Of a DNA stretch of 64,000 bases, positions 1-14,626 are shown piece after piece. The first letter of the stretch is position 1. Every line of letters begins with the position of its first letter. The position numbers were made by a program, and so were the translations under genes. This DNA is from Alviniconcha marisindica (lineage: Eukaryota; Mollusca; Gastropoda; Provannidae), in the NCBI GenBank assembly GCA_018857735.1, contig JABMCL010002924.1:372001-436000 (forward strand). Direction: 5' to 3'. Under the pieces are notes generated by a model. The model was given only the letters and a program-made list of their open reading frames with translations, did no database searches and was not told the origin of the DNA.

Positions 1-115
1 CAATAATAATAATAGATAACTTTTGTATAGCGCTATTCTCTGGTGTACCCAAACTCACTGCGCTTTACAACATTCTGCGCTTTACAACATTCTCCAACAT
101 TTTCTAAGTTTCACA
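1..115 (-). repeat. SINE tail (minus orientation)
   Basis: On the reverse strand it reads GCGCAGTGAG, then AGAGAATAGCGCTATACAAAAG and an ATTATT-type microsatellite end. The same tail, with the same order of motifs, ends the elements at 24,899-24,999, 31,257-31,690 and 53,121-53,371. It is cut by the window edge. Confidence 0.7.
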
Positions 116-271
116 AACATAATACATATAATTATGACAACTGACAATGTATAATATACAAGTACATGTGCCATATAAGAAACAGCAATATATAAAGAAA
201 CTGAATCATTATATTACTACCTACCCATAATTCCATCTCTCCCAGTCACCACCCCTGCCCCCAACTGACAC

Positions 272-302
<31 letters not shown>

Positions 303-614
303 AATATGAAACAGGTATTGGTTGGCATGTACAAATCAATCAGAAGGCTTGGCAGAAGAAATGCATTTTTAGGTTAACTTTGAAAGTTGGGAGGGAGGGA
401 GAAGCTCTCAGGTCATGCTTCTCTCAAAGCAAGGCATGTTAATAGTTATAGCTTAGCATCTCAAAATGGCCAGTGAAACATACAAGTGAATTCACCTTTA
501 CAGATCAACCATTGTTTTGAGAACTGAAATATAATGAAATACATGATATTTGGAAAATGAACATGCTGCACATCATTCAAGCGAGCCGAAAGAAGCAAGA
601 CCTGTCTGACTGAC

Positions 615-983
615 CTTTTCAATGCCCATTTCTTTGCTGGCACATGTGACAATTTCACTGATGGTTTCTTGGTATCGGTGCAACTCCATAGCAAAGATGT
701 TGGCCAAGGTGAAAGTCTCAGGGTTCATATCAAATTTCTGGCCTGTTTTGGCCATGAGTTCTTTCCAGTGCCGTTCTCTCAGTGCTTCATGCTTCAGGTC
801 AACAAAGAGGGGCAGGGAGTCACGGAATTCCTTCATCTTTTCCTCTAGCGCACGCCCAACAGCCATTTGTCGCACATCCTTGGGCAGCTTTCGCAACTGC
901 TTGAGGTAGCCTTCAATGCCATCCTGCAGAAGCTGGATGTTGAGGTTGGCCCACAGTGTCTCTGACCACTGCTCTCTTGCAGC
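615..983 (-). CDS. DNAH10: DNAH10 coding exon 27 (last inside window)
   Basis: Residues 1471-1593, phase 0 to 0, donor GTCAGT. WANLNIQLLQDGIEGYLKQL, LRERHWKELM, ETFTLANIFAMELH: start of the linker (DHC_N2). The remaining ~3,000 residues lie to the left of the window. Confidence 0.96.
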
Positions 984-3900
984 CTGAAAAAATCAAACAA
1001 AAAACAATGTTCAGAGTAATGTCCCACACTTGGCACTGGGCCCATGCACTTTATAATTCTTTAATTTCCTGCTGGGATGAATGAAGTATATTGTTATTGT
1101 TATTATAGCACTGACTGCACAAAAACGGATCCATAAAAAATGTCTCATACATTAACCCTGTAAAATAATCTTGTCAATGCAAACATTAGGTGTTGCGACA
1201 CTAGGCATTCTGGGTCCCAGTCAAAAACAAATGTCTCATCTGACAATAATTCACACACCTTTTGTTCCGTGTATATGTCATAGATCTGCTCCAGTCCTTT
1301 CATCTCTTTCTGCACTTTCAGCAGCTCAGGGTACATGGTGATGGGCAGTTCAAACAGTTTCTCTGCATTGGTCAGCTCTTGGCGCTGTGCTTCTAACTCA
1401 GCAACTTCCTCCTGGTACTTTTTCATTAGTTCCACACCTGTAAGAAATCATTACATATATGATGGTACTCATTGGAAAGAACATGTTCTAGCTCACACAA
1501 GCTAAATTTTTAAGGGGAAAGGGGGAGGAGGGAGGGGGGCAATATGATCCTTCCACAGACAAAAGTCTCTTTTAATGTTTTCTCACTTTAGTTTTGATAT
1601 AAAAAACAAAGACTTCTTTTTAACATCAGTGATTTTAACGCTACCTTTCCAACTACATCTCCTTTCGGTTCCGAGTTTCTACTTTTGTGAAAACAGTAGA
1701 TGAGCTGTCTACATTTTCTAACAGCTCATCTGGAGCCAGCTTGCCTACATTTTGCATGCAGTTGTTTGTTTGTTTGTTTGTGTGTGTTGGGGGGTGGGAG
1801 GTGGGGAGGTGTGTGTGGGTGTGTGATGTGTGTATGTGTGCATGCGTGCGTGCATGCATGTGTGTGTGTCAGCATGTGTGTGAGGGGAAAAGAGAGAGAG
1901 ACAGATGGCGGAGCAGAAGAAAGAGGAAACCTCTGACCTTTCTCCAGGTCTCCTCCAACAGCTCCAGGTCCTCCCAGGAGGAATTTTTCAGCAAATGTCT
2001 CCAGCTCCTTGTGGAAGTCTTTGATCTGCTCTTGGGTGATCTGTCACAAAAGGAAGAAATGTTAAAAGGACAAAACACTTACCACCAAAACAATTTCCAG
2101 TCAGATTTCTTTGTGTTTCAAAATGGTTCAAGTTTTGTTTTAACTGATTTCAATGTTGCCACTACTTCAGCTTTAGCACATCTCTAAAATGGACAATGGT
2201 GCCATTTTAAACTGGCAACTGAATGTTAATGTTTGTACATACACATGTTCATATTCATCCATACAAACCTCAGTGAATTTGCGTTTGACCACAACCAGAC
2301 TGGCATCAATGTTCTTGGACTTGAGGACAAGGTCATGCCACAGCTGGGGCAATTTCTCCACCAGTAGCTTCTCTTCCGAAGTCACCTGAAAATGAAAATA
2401 ATTGTTTTGAGACTTAAGTCGTCAACACCAAGTCAATAAAACTTACTTTACTAAACCTCTTCATTCCTTTCCCCAACAAAAACTTCAGCTCTGGTTCATA
2501 ATACTAATAATGGTAATAAATAAATAATTGAATGCACTAATAAATAATTAATTTAATGCACTATCCTCTAACCCAAGTTAAACTCCTTGCACTGTACAAA
2601 CAACCCATGACAAAAACACACTAACATACATTTCAACAAACAGAACCTTAAGTATACCATAAAACACCCAGCAAACAATAACTATATACACATATATCTA
2701 CATGCGCACACACACACATATTCACGCATGTACAAAGTCTTTTCAAATTACATCAAGCTGAATGAAAAATGCTTTTGTAATCCAACTAACCTCAATGCCA
2801 TACACTGACAGGGTGCGGTATTTCTCGGTGATGTCTCTGATCATTCACGCATGTACAAAGTCTTTTCAAATTACATCAAGCTGAATGAAAAATGCTTTTG
2901 TAATCCAACTAACCTCAATGCCATACATTGACAGGGTGCGGTATTTCTCGGTGATGTCTCTGATCCGGGTTTCAACCTCCAGAGACATGGTCTTGATTTC
3001 TGAGATGGTGGACAGGACAAACTTCAAGTCATCAAGACGTGTTGGGGACTGCTCAAGGTCATCCGATTTGTCCTGAGTAACAAAGAGATGGGCAGAAAGG
3101 TCAGGCAAGAAGCATATCCCATATAAACATGCACACTTGCTGTCAACATCAGTACGCTACATGAACATTCACACAAGGAATCAAACTAATCCAAAGTAAT
3201 AATGAATTACATACAAATATCAGTAAACTGATGCGCTTTTTAATTTAGGAAATGAATGATTTACATATTTAAACAATATCATGCAGACATGTATCTCTGA
3301 CATGAAGACCTGGATGACACAAAACAAACTGAAACTGAACAATGACAAGACAGAACTTATGAAGTCAAACAGAACCATCTTTCCACTGCTCTTTGTGCTG
3401 GCACTGAATCTCACAGTCCTACAGTGATCTATGCTTTGATATGGCAGCCAAATAACCAATTGCAATCATAATTTTTGTGACAATTACTTCTTCATTTGCT
3501 TCCTTCACTAATGTGTTGTTTTATTATTGGAACAGCCATGGAACAGCCTCAGTTTTGTTCAAAGCTGTTCTGATGAAAACAATACACTAGGGACGGAAGC
3601 AAGCATCAAAAGCAATCATCTCAAAAAACAGCGCTTACAATTGATTATTTGGCTGCCAGATAAAAGAGCAGATCATTGCGGAACTATGTGATCCACGTTG
3701 TCAGTGAGCAGTACCAGCAACCTCCACCTTTGCCCAACGCCATTCTCCCCAGTTTAGACAGTTTCTGAAGCCATCGCCCAAAGTGAACACTTGTCTTACC
3801 CTCTCAAACACTCATGCTATTCAAAGATGATTCTCTGGGCTGCTTCAACAATTCAATATCCTTCCATGCTCATGTCTGTACCTACACTTTTATTGCAAAG

Positions 3901-4781
3901 CTACACTTGCATTTAAAATGTCTGTACCAGCGGTTACTGCACTGCACATGCACACAAGCATTTTAACTCCTGACCTTTCCTTGAGACTAAAATCAGCAGA
4001 TGAACAAGATAAAAATACACAAAGGGTTAAAAAGAACACTTATTTTAATTAGGCACTACAAAACACATGCAAATTTTCAGTGAAACACCTTTTCAAGCAA
4101 CAGACAGACAGAGAATACACCAACAAACAATGACAGGAATGAAATTTGATCTGCTTAGCTTTCAGCTGGTGGAGACGTTTTACACAAGCACTCGCCTACC
4201 AATATGGTCATGCAAGTTTACAAAACTAATTATGTCTTGGCCATTTGTAGCAACAGCAGGCCACTTTCTTCAGCAGGACACTCTGGCTCACTGTCACGCA
4301 TCACTGAACCAAGCCTGGTTACAAAAGGCTGAGCAGTCTGGAAGGTATCTTCAGCACAAACCAGACAGATGGACAAACAGACCAACATGGTGACTGCAGT
4401 AACCCCCCCCACTCCCCCCATAAATTTTTTCCATTAGCATGGAGTCAATATTTCCTGATAGCAGATCCATTTTCCTTGCATAAATATAGGACACATGTGG
4501 TCCCGCCCCTCTTCCTCTCATTGTTGATTTTTGATGAGATTGTTATACATTTGTTAATTGTGTACAAACTTTACATTGTTAGAGTTTTGTTAACTGTGTA
4601 CACATTTTTTGTTCAGATTGTCAGACTTTTGTCAACTGTGCACAAACTGTAGTTTAAATTGTCAGATTTTTGTTAACTTTGTACAAACTTTTGTTTAGAC
4701 TGTAGACTTTCATTAACTGCGTACAAACTTTAGTTTAGACGGTCAACTTTTGTAAACTGTGTACAAAATTAATACAGAACA

Positions 4782-4836
<55 letters not shown>

Positions 4837-7800
4837 AAACCAAACCAAACAAACTATAAATGGAAAACTCACATCAAGCATATCTCTCAGCCCAAACAGA
4901 TTTTCTTTAGCAGAATCACGGAGGACTTTTCCCAAGACAGACACCCACTGCTTAGCATGGTTGACAACAGAGGATGCCAGCTGACTCATTGACAGTCGGA
5001 TACACTCCTGGTCCTTGGTGGTGGGTTGGGATTCCACCTCATCTACCATCTTGTTGTAGTACTGCAGCCGATCGTCAAACCACACCACTGTCGGGTCCTT
5101 CTGGAACCACTTCTCTGCCAGCGCTTGCTGTAACAAATTGTATTACACAACCTGTACTGTGCTCTTATACTGGGTCACATATACACAACAACACCTTGAC
5201 TATTGAAAAGTATGACAGGTTTTTTCCCCCAAGAATAAACTTGGGGAATATACAACACAATACAACTTTATTGCCACTGAAATGTTTCAAGGTGCCAAGT
5301 ACACTCCCTCACACATTTATGCCAATCGTAACATGTTATGTTACAACATATGTTATATTATGTTACAACAACAACAGCAAAAACTGGGGTAAAAAGTCAT
5401 TAACAAACAAAAAAAGCCATGATTTCCTAGATCCACTGGACATTAGAGCTGCACGTCACCTCCACAAATAAGTCCTCAGAAACCAACAGAAAGAGTGCCG
5501 TAGACTGACATGTCATTTCATCTGACTACTGAACCATTTCAGAAAGTTCATACCGTAAGAGAAGAGGGGGGTGGGGGGGGGGGGAAGAAGTGTAAATTGT
5601 CTTTACCTTTTCACTCTTCCATATGTTTCTGTACTTCTTCCAGCGGTTGAGGTAGCGTGTGAGGGTAGTCAGTGTGTTCTTGATGTTGGTGGTGATAGTC
5701 TGTACAAGTTCAATGATTTCCTGATTGGCTGAGATGTCCGTGAAGAAGCTGAATACAAACAGCTCATCTTCCCCTTCCACTTTTTGTGGTGGAGTTTCCT
5801 TGCAGCTTCCATTCATCCAGCGAACAAACAGCTTGGTTCTGTTGAAAACAAAGCCAAACCAAAGGTGGCTATCTTTCAAACAGGAGAAGCATATCCTCAA
5901 ACAACTCAAATTCGAAACAGAAAACATATTAAAAATCTTACCTTTTGAAACTGATAACATTCATTGGCTGATGCCTTTAACTTGATCTAACCACACAAGC
6001 TGTAAGTGAATGTGAACATTGTGCATGCATTTTTGTGAAACTGCCATTGGTTTACAAAATCAGCTAAACACACCCACACAAATACACGTACATATTTCTA
6101 CTATCCTTCAATAGTTATGTTTGTGTGTACATCAGCCAACCATATATAATATTGTTGTAGCTCTGAATATAGGCTGAACTACCATTTTTCATCCTCACTA
6201 TGGAATTTTTCACTTATGAAAGTAATATTATAATCTTCATAGTTTATAAGTGTTAAATCAGTTTGCACAGGCCAGCTTCCATTGGGTGAATTCCCACAAA
6301 AAAACAGCAAACTAAGGTGACAGAGTATTCACCTTCAAGTACGCATCATTTTGAATCACAGCTACAGTAAAAGAAGACAATCAAAAGAAAAATTATGCAA
6401 GTGTCTACGGCTGACAGGTACCCCCTTTGCCCAATCATGTTCCAGTGCCAGCAACACACTGGACATGTGGAAGAAATGGAGGCTAGGCTTTTGGACGATG
6501 TGTGCGTCTAAAATTGAAAATACTCATCCACCCTGTACTTCCAAATCATACCAGCCCCACCAGCATGCTTGATGCTAGCATCTCTCTCATGTGTTCATTC
6601 CGCTGATGCCTCACCCAGGTGATTGCTGCCGTTTCTGCGTGTAACTATCAACTTCTGAGACTGGCCAGTGTGAGTGGAAGAGCAGTGGTACTGATCTACT
6701 GTGGCTGCACGGTGGTCCACAAAGTACATGTATCAGATCTGCCTGCAGCATCTACATGGATGCGGTAGCTGTAGCAGAAGAGCAGGACCCATCAACCTAC
6801 CCGTCAACGGCATCACGCACACACTGCAGGGTGAGTTTGTACACCTCGTTGGCCTGAGGGTGCAGCACAACGTCTGGAGCTGCCAGCAAAGTGTCCACCT
6901 GGAAAAGGGCCTTGTCCCCAGTCAGCTGGTTGTTGAACCGGTTCAGGTTGGTGATGATCAGCTGAACAACACACACAAATGTACAACACCTGCAGCTGCA
7001 GTTACATTTCACAGCAAACACTGACAACAACTCTTGTCAAAGCAAATCTGAAGCACCAACACACAGAAACTCTCTCACTCACACACACAAGCATGCATGC
7101 ACACATGCATGCATGCACACACACACACACACGCACACACTACATACAAACAGCATCATTCATCCAGACATGTAAGCAGAAAAGAAGCCATTCAGCACCA
7201 TGTTTACCTTAGTCAGTGACTGGTAGACTTTCTTTTCCCAGTAGGTGTAGTACTGATGCAGCTTGGGCGACTTGCCAGTGTTGGTGTGCACCACCAGTCC
7301 CTCCATCTTAGTCAGCAGGGGCCCAATGGCATGGTACTTGCGAGCCAGAATCTCAAAGTCCTTGGCTCGCTCACGCTCTATGTGCTCAAAGAACTCCTGT
7401 AGTAACACAATTGTGATATTTGATAATAAACTGTAAATAGAATTGTTTGTATGTTTCTGGGTTGGTTGGATCTTTTTCTAATTTTGTTCAATCAAAACAG
7501 ACTGTAGGAGCTGAAAGCATCCAAGGGGCAATGTCCAAAGAGGGAGCATTGTCAATCAGGTTTAGGTTAATTTTGGATTTCTCCAGGTAGGGTAGAATGC
7601 GGATGCCAAGAGGTGGAATTTTTGACTCTGATTCTTCAAACAATTTGACATTTTCGGGTTTGAAAACACAACTGTAGGCTGGATTTTCCGGCAAAGATTT
7701 TAGTTTAAGGACATAGTTTAGAGACAGTTTTAATGACAAGAAGCCAGAGATGGTTCGTGCGCCTCCACATAGAGACTTTGGGCAGGAGATGTGCGAAAAG

Positions 7801-10800
7801 CCCCCAACGCAATACGCAAGCCCTGATGGTGGATCAGATCCAGTTGCTTTAAAACTGACCGACAGGCCAATCCATACACAATGCATCTGTAATCCTATTT
7901 GGAGCAAACTAATACATGGTACAGGCATAGCAGGATGATATGATTGGCTCCCCAATCAGTATGTTCTACTACTTGCAGAATATCCAGAACTTTCTGACAT
8001 GAAGATTTAAGGTACTGTACATGGTTTTTAAAAGTAAGTTTGGTGTCAAAAACTGTATCATTTTGGTATCGTGTCATTGTCCCTTAGTTGTCTGTTTTTG
8101 TTTTGGGGTGCCATGTTATGTTTACTAATGATTCATTATGCTTTGTCCGACCTGCCAATGAGTCCAACAAGGGGATGCGCACAAGTGGAACTCCAGCAAG
8201 TGTGCACCAGGGCTCAAAGTGTAATATACTCCGGTGATAAAAAAACAACACAAAGTTTAATTCTGTCCCCTGATTGACCTTAAGCTGCTGCCTTCTAATC
8301 AAAATTAGGGCAAAGCATGACAGCAGACTGACTGGGTCGGGCCAACCAAACCACCCATCCAGGAGAAGTCTGGGCCAAAGAAGCATGTGGGACCCCCCAG
8401 GGGATCTCAGCCACTAGGATCCCATCCTCCCCTGACATGGCAAATGTGCTGGGCCTGAAGGCGACCGCAGAGAGCAAGATAAGTACTACATAAAGAAGAG
8501 CTGTGATGCAGACAAATACAGGAGAATGGCTGGCTAGACAGAAATCAGCTGCAAGAAGGGAGCTGAAAACAGAGGTATCATGGAGAGAGTTTTTGGAATG
8601 AAATATAGGTGAAAGGGCCGGTAGATAGAAACTAGACACAAGAAAGGAGTGAAAAGGGTAGAGCAGCTTAGTTTAAACACCCCCAGCACAAGAAGCTGGC
8701 TCCATGGGGGCTGCAGACGTAAAAATAATGCACAAAATCTGTGTTCCATTTCATAAGCTTTGCATCTGATTACAAGATTTCGGTGATGCAGCAAGATTAT
8801 GATGTACCCTGCAGCTGTGACTATATTTGAGCTAGCAATGGACTCTGCATTACTATAGTCCGTGTTTACATACGCATGCAACACAACATCTGTAAAACTG
8901 TTTACATTTTTGAGACTTCTGCCTAAATGAAGTTATCAGAGAAAAAGGAGTGAGAAGGAGCTGTTAACTTATACTCAACATGTGCTTGGATAGGCAGCCA
9001 GTGAAGAGTTCTGAGGAGGGGCGAAACATGGCCTTGTTTACAAGCTTTGAACATGACTCTTGTAACATGAGTCTGTGCCATATCTTTATTTGATCTTACC
9101 CATTTCATCTCTATTTGATCTTACTCATTTCATCTTTATTTGATCTTACCCATTTCACCTTTATTTGATCTTACTCATTTCATCATCTTACTCATTTCAT
9201 CTTTATTTGATCTTACCCATTTCACCTTTATTTGATCTTACTCATTTCATCATCTTACTCATTTCATCTTTATTTGATCTTACCCGTTTCATCTTTATTT
9301 GATCTTACCCATTTCATCTTTATTTGATCGGACTCATTTCATCTTTATTTGATCTTACCCATTTCACCTTTATTTGATCTTACTCATTTCATCATCTTAC
9401 TCATTTCATCTTTATTTCATCTTACCCGTTTCATCTTTATTTGATCTTACCCATTTCATCTTTATTTGATCGGACTCATTTCACAACAGGACACATACCA
9501 GAAGTAAACTGTATATCAAAAATATGTTTGGAACACAGCCATGAAATAGATACAGCTTGTAGATGCATAAAAGGTTGTGTGTGTTTTTCTATCTTGAGCT
9601 GTGGCAATTGCAGCTGATTTAGGGACAGTTTTGTCACAGTGTCCCCCTTCTCCCCAACACACATAACCAGATGCATGTGCTGGCAGAAATCTTGCCAAAG
9701 CAGTATACTTGTTTCGGTGCAGAGAACACCTCCCACTGCACTCCAGTGTGAGCCCACTGTGTCAGATAGTTGTCCTGTTGCTGTTCTCACCTTACAGCCT
9801 GGTAACGTGTCTGGGGCCTTTGGTACGGGGAACTTGAACAAGTTGCTGTTTTCAATCATGTTCAGTCGCTGGTTGATGTCACGAGCATTCTTCTGAATCT
9901 GATTCACCAGAGACTCAAATTTGGCCATTGCCTGCACAGACACAACAGATGAAGGTTCAGATTACTTACATGCATGTATACATTTTAGCATACAAACAAC
10001 CCAGAAAACATCAATTTTCATCTCACTGGTCTTGATGCCATGAAGTCCAGCATCTGTGCTTGCCTGCCACAAGCAGTCAATGATGTTAGTCTTAAAACAG
10101 ATGTCTGGTAGTAAAGCACCACTATTTTAATCATTCTGGTTCAGTTTTAGTCGGTGCTGGCTTGTAAAAAAGGTCATTTAATTTACATCCTCGGAGACAG
10201 ATACAATGTTCTTTTCTTTTTCTTACTAGAAGCATTAACCGAGTCCGGCCAGCAGAGACCACATCCACTGCATGCAGAGTATTTCCATGTCGTGTGCAAA
10301 CTCAGCTCACTTGGGTCTTGCATCTGCCGCAGAACTGCCCATTGGTGATTTCCGTCATGGATTTTATATGACTTCAGTCTTCATTTTGTTCTCTTTTTGA
10401 TGTCAGTGTCTAGGTGCGCCCACTCCTAGTGCAGTATGGTATTATAATGTCTACAGGACAACCAACTTAGCAAAACTTCTGGCTCATGCTGACTTTTAAA
10501 CTTTGCTTGTGGTGCCAGGATTAAACACCCAGTGGAAATTTGTAAAGTCTGATGGTTACCCTGCAGATGTTCTGACAACACATTTTGCTGGATCAAAAGA
10601 CCTCTGGTACTCTGAAATAAAACTGCCATGTTTGTAACTGAGAGGGGAATGAGTGAGTGCGTGTGTGTGACACAACACAATCATGCATGCGAAACGGTAC
10701 ATATGGAAACCAGGCAACATGTTGACTAGATCAGCTGGATACCAGATGGGCTCAATCTGGGTACCATGTGGGCTCAGTCTGGGTACTATGAGGTCTCAGT

Positions 10801-13800
10801 CTGGGCCCCATATGGGTACCCATGTTTCCCACTTGTTTCCCATTTGGGCGTGCCGGCTGGGAATGTAGCAGTCACATATAAAATCATGAGACTGAAATTA
10901 CCAGGAACAGTAAAGGTTAAATGGCAGCTATACTCACTGATTCACACTTGACAACAAAGTCGTTGATACCCAAAGAGTTCCAGTTGAGTCGTTTGGCGCC
11001 AGGTCGCAACATGCGCCGCAAGTCCCGCATGTGTTCCTCCAACAACTGGGCCTGACACAGTGGTATCCAAGAGACCAGTTAAAAGATCCACGAAGGGCAA
11101 CACTCTTTTAGGATCTGAACCTTGTGACCTGGCCCTAACTGACCACAACCCAAACCTTTCAGAAGTCACTTTGTCCAGGAATGATACGGTTTGTTGCCTG
11201 GCACAGCAAAATACCCACCCCCCACCCACCACCCACCCACACACACATTATGTGCCTAAATTAGATACTGTCTCACAGTCATATGCATACTATATATTAT
11301 ATGCCTACTTTCTTTGCATATGGTCCTTATTATTAGTAATAGTACATCAACATACCTAGTTTGGTTGCTAACATGTCAGTGGAACAGAAATATAGGATTA
11401 ACAAATATGTAGTAAAAGTTTTCTTTGTTATAATTCTACACAGTGACATAAGCACAACCTTGTGTCCATTTATGATCATTGTGGTTCATTTGAGAGGTTC
11501 ATGTTGATAATATCAATTCACATAAACACACATTGATTTAATACGCTTGACACATCACATCATTACAGTGACCAAAAAAGTATTTTCCCAATGTTTGGTA
11601 TAGTATCAGCCACACAATTTCATAACATTGGCCCAGTAGATCTAATAACCTAAGGAAAACTCAAAGTAGCACAAACAGGTAAATCTCAAACAACAATAAT
11701 GGTCAACAGTCAAAACCATTTGACATCATCACATTCAAGTTGTCAAAACAAATTTCATGTTGAAGTGGTTACACGCAGAAACATAAAAAGAAGTATGCAC
11801 AAATGTATACACTCAGCCAGTCACACACAGGAACATGAAAACATGTTAGTTGTGACCAGTATAGATTTTCTACAACAAAAGCCAGCATTGTGTGCTATTT
11901 GTACAGTTGATTTGTGAGCAGCTCAGCTGCCTGACACAAGACCTACCTCAGCATGGTCCAGCGAGGCCAGCAGGGAATGGTAGCGGTGCAGCATTCGTGT
12001 CAGACCAGACACGTACTTCACATACTTCTCTTCCTGTCACACACAGTGCAGTATTCATGTCAGACACATACTTCACATACTTCTCTTCCTGTCATACACA
12101 GTGCAGTATTCATGTCAGACACATACTTCACATGCTTCTCTTCCTGTCACACACAGAGTGCAGTATTCATGTCAGACATATACTTCACATACTTCTCTTC
12201 CTGTCACACACAGTGTAGCATTCGTGTCAGACCAGACACATACTTCTCTTCCTGCCACACACTGCGCAGTATTCATGTCAGACCAGACACATACTTCACA
12301 TACTTCTCTTCCTGTCACACACACAAAGCAGCATGAAGTGGATCACTCTCCTAAAGCAAGGCACTGACAATAAAAATACATTGAGCATAAAAACTCTACA
12401 TGTGCCACTCTTCCATATAAATTACACTGACTTTGGGTTTGTCACTTTATTTCAAACACATTAACCAGTAATAAGACAACCACAAGAGACACATAAACAC
12501 TCTTCCTCAATTTTACAGCAAGTTGTTGCTTATGCAACACTTTGCCATCAGCATTCTGGGCCAGACTGTACAGCTTCATTTATCTGTATTGCTTTTGAGG
12601 CTTCTCAGACTTGCTGTTTCCTCTGTCTCTCTCTCTCTCTCTCTGTTTGCTTTGCCTGGTTTTTGTTTGTTTCCTTCTTTCCTTTTTTTGTTTCTTTCTT
12701 GCTTTGTCTTTTTGTGTTCTTGTTGTTGCTTTACACCAAACTGTAATTCCTGCTATTCACCTGTACAGTATAAAATTCTCTTAAAGACAGAACCAAAATC
12801 AATGGATCAGTCTGATTTTTACCAGAATACAAGTTTGCAAAAATGCTATCTCAGTTAATGTTAAAAGAGTGAGGACTTCATTTTGTGGATGTTGTTTCAT
12901 GCGTAGATGGACACGCAGACAGAGCAGAATCAGATGGCTGAGAAACAGTGGGGTGCTGCAAGTCAGGCAATAGGAGAGGCAGAAAGAGAGCCTCTGACAG
13001 GCTAGGTGCTGACCTGCAGTGCCACATTGCGTGCCAATTCTGGCACAGAGAAGCCCAACATCTCCATGTACTTGGTCTCTGCCATGATCTCCCCGAGCTT
13101 TGGGTCAAAGTCCACCACATATTTTATCTCCATGGGATTGACTGCAAAGATAACACTCACTACAATCCATGTCCATCTGTTCATATAACAATCAATCACC
13201 AAAATTTTATTCCTATTAAACTACACTATTGTTACCGCAACTTTAATTCCTATTCCTGTATAACTGTACCTGAGGTAACAGGCTTCAACACCAAACCAAT
13301 GATACTGTTCAAGATGTTAGTAGTCATAAGCAGTATAACATACCTGCCAGCTTACTCTTCAATCAAACGAAACAAACAATATGAAAAATGGAACTGACCA
13401 TAAAAGTGTATTCAGATCCCAAAGCACTGTTCCTCTTGTAATGCAGATTTACTGGCAGCCAACTGAGCATCAAAGTTGCTTATCCCTTGACTAAGTGTGC
13501 TACAGCTGTGGCAGTGAAGCAGTAGTATGCCAGCAAGCCAGACTTTGTTTAACTGTGGTACTGTCATACTGAAGCCAGCAAATGTACACAACACTGCTGT
13601 ACCCAGGTCAGTGAAAGTATGGTGCACTGCTGTACCCAAGTCAGCAAAATAATGGAACACTGCTGTATCTAGGTCAGCAAAAGTATGGCACACTGCTGTA
13701 CTGATGTCAGCAAATGTATGGCATACTGCTGTGCTGTCAGCAAAAGTATGGCACACTGCTGTGCTGATGTCAGCAAAAGGATGGCACACTGCTGTATTAT

Positions 13801-14558
13801 GTCAGTAAATGTATGGCACATTGCTGTGCTGATGTCAGCAAATGTATGGCACACTGCTGTACCTAGGTCCAAGAATGTATGGCACACTGCTGTACTATGT
13901 CAGCAAATGTATGGCACACTGCTGTAGTATGTTAGCAAATGTATGGCACACTGCCGTACCTCGGTCTGAGAATGTATGGCACACTACTGTACTGATGTTA
14001 GCAAAAGTATGGCACACCACTGTACCTAGGTCAGTGACAGTATGGCACACCACTGTACCTAGGTCAGTGAAAGTATGTCACACTGCTGTGCCTGGGTCAG
14101 TGAAAGTACGTCACACTGCTCTGCCTGGGTCAATGAAAGTAAGTCACACTGCTGTGCCTGGGTCAGTGAAAGTATGTCACACTGCTGTGCCTGGGTCAGT
14201 GAAAGTATGTCACACTGCTGTGCCTTGTCAGCGTAAGTATAACAAATTGGAGTAGCTAAGTCAGCAAAGGTATAACATACTATTGCAAACAGGTTGGCAA
14301 AAATATAACATGCTACTGTACCTTAGTCAGCAAACGTACAACATGTTAGCATAGTGAGCAAAAGTATAACATACTACTGCACACAGGTTGGCACAAATAT
14401 AACATGCTACTGTACCTAGATCAGCAAAAGCGACGACACCTTCACCTTCTCCATGCTGCACCACAGCTGTGACAAAAAAGATTGAAGAACTCATGCCACT
14501 TCAAAATGTATATCACTGTCTCGTGGAGAAGATGCACAACATATGCACACATGCAAGC

Positions 14559-14626
<68 letters not shown>

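Noticed and set aside
9095..9482. Regular repeats suggesting a CRISPR array
   Set aside because: Units are directly adjacent with no unique spacers, in an intron of an animal gene; it is a minisatellite.
13669..14255. Repeat proteins on both strands (HTFADI and VWHTAVP types)
   Set aside because: Caused by the exon 14-derived minisatellite; open in several frames at once.
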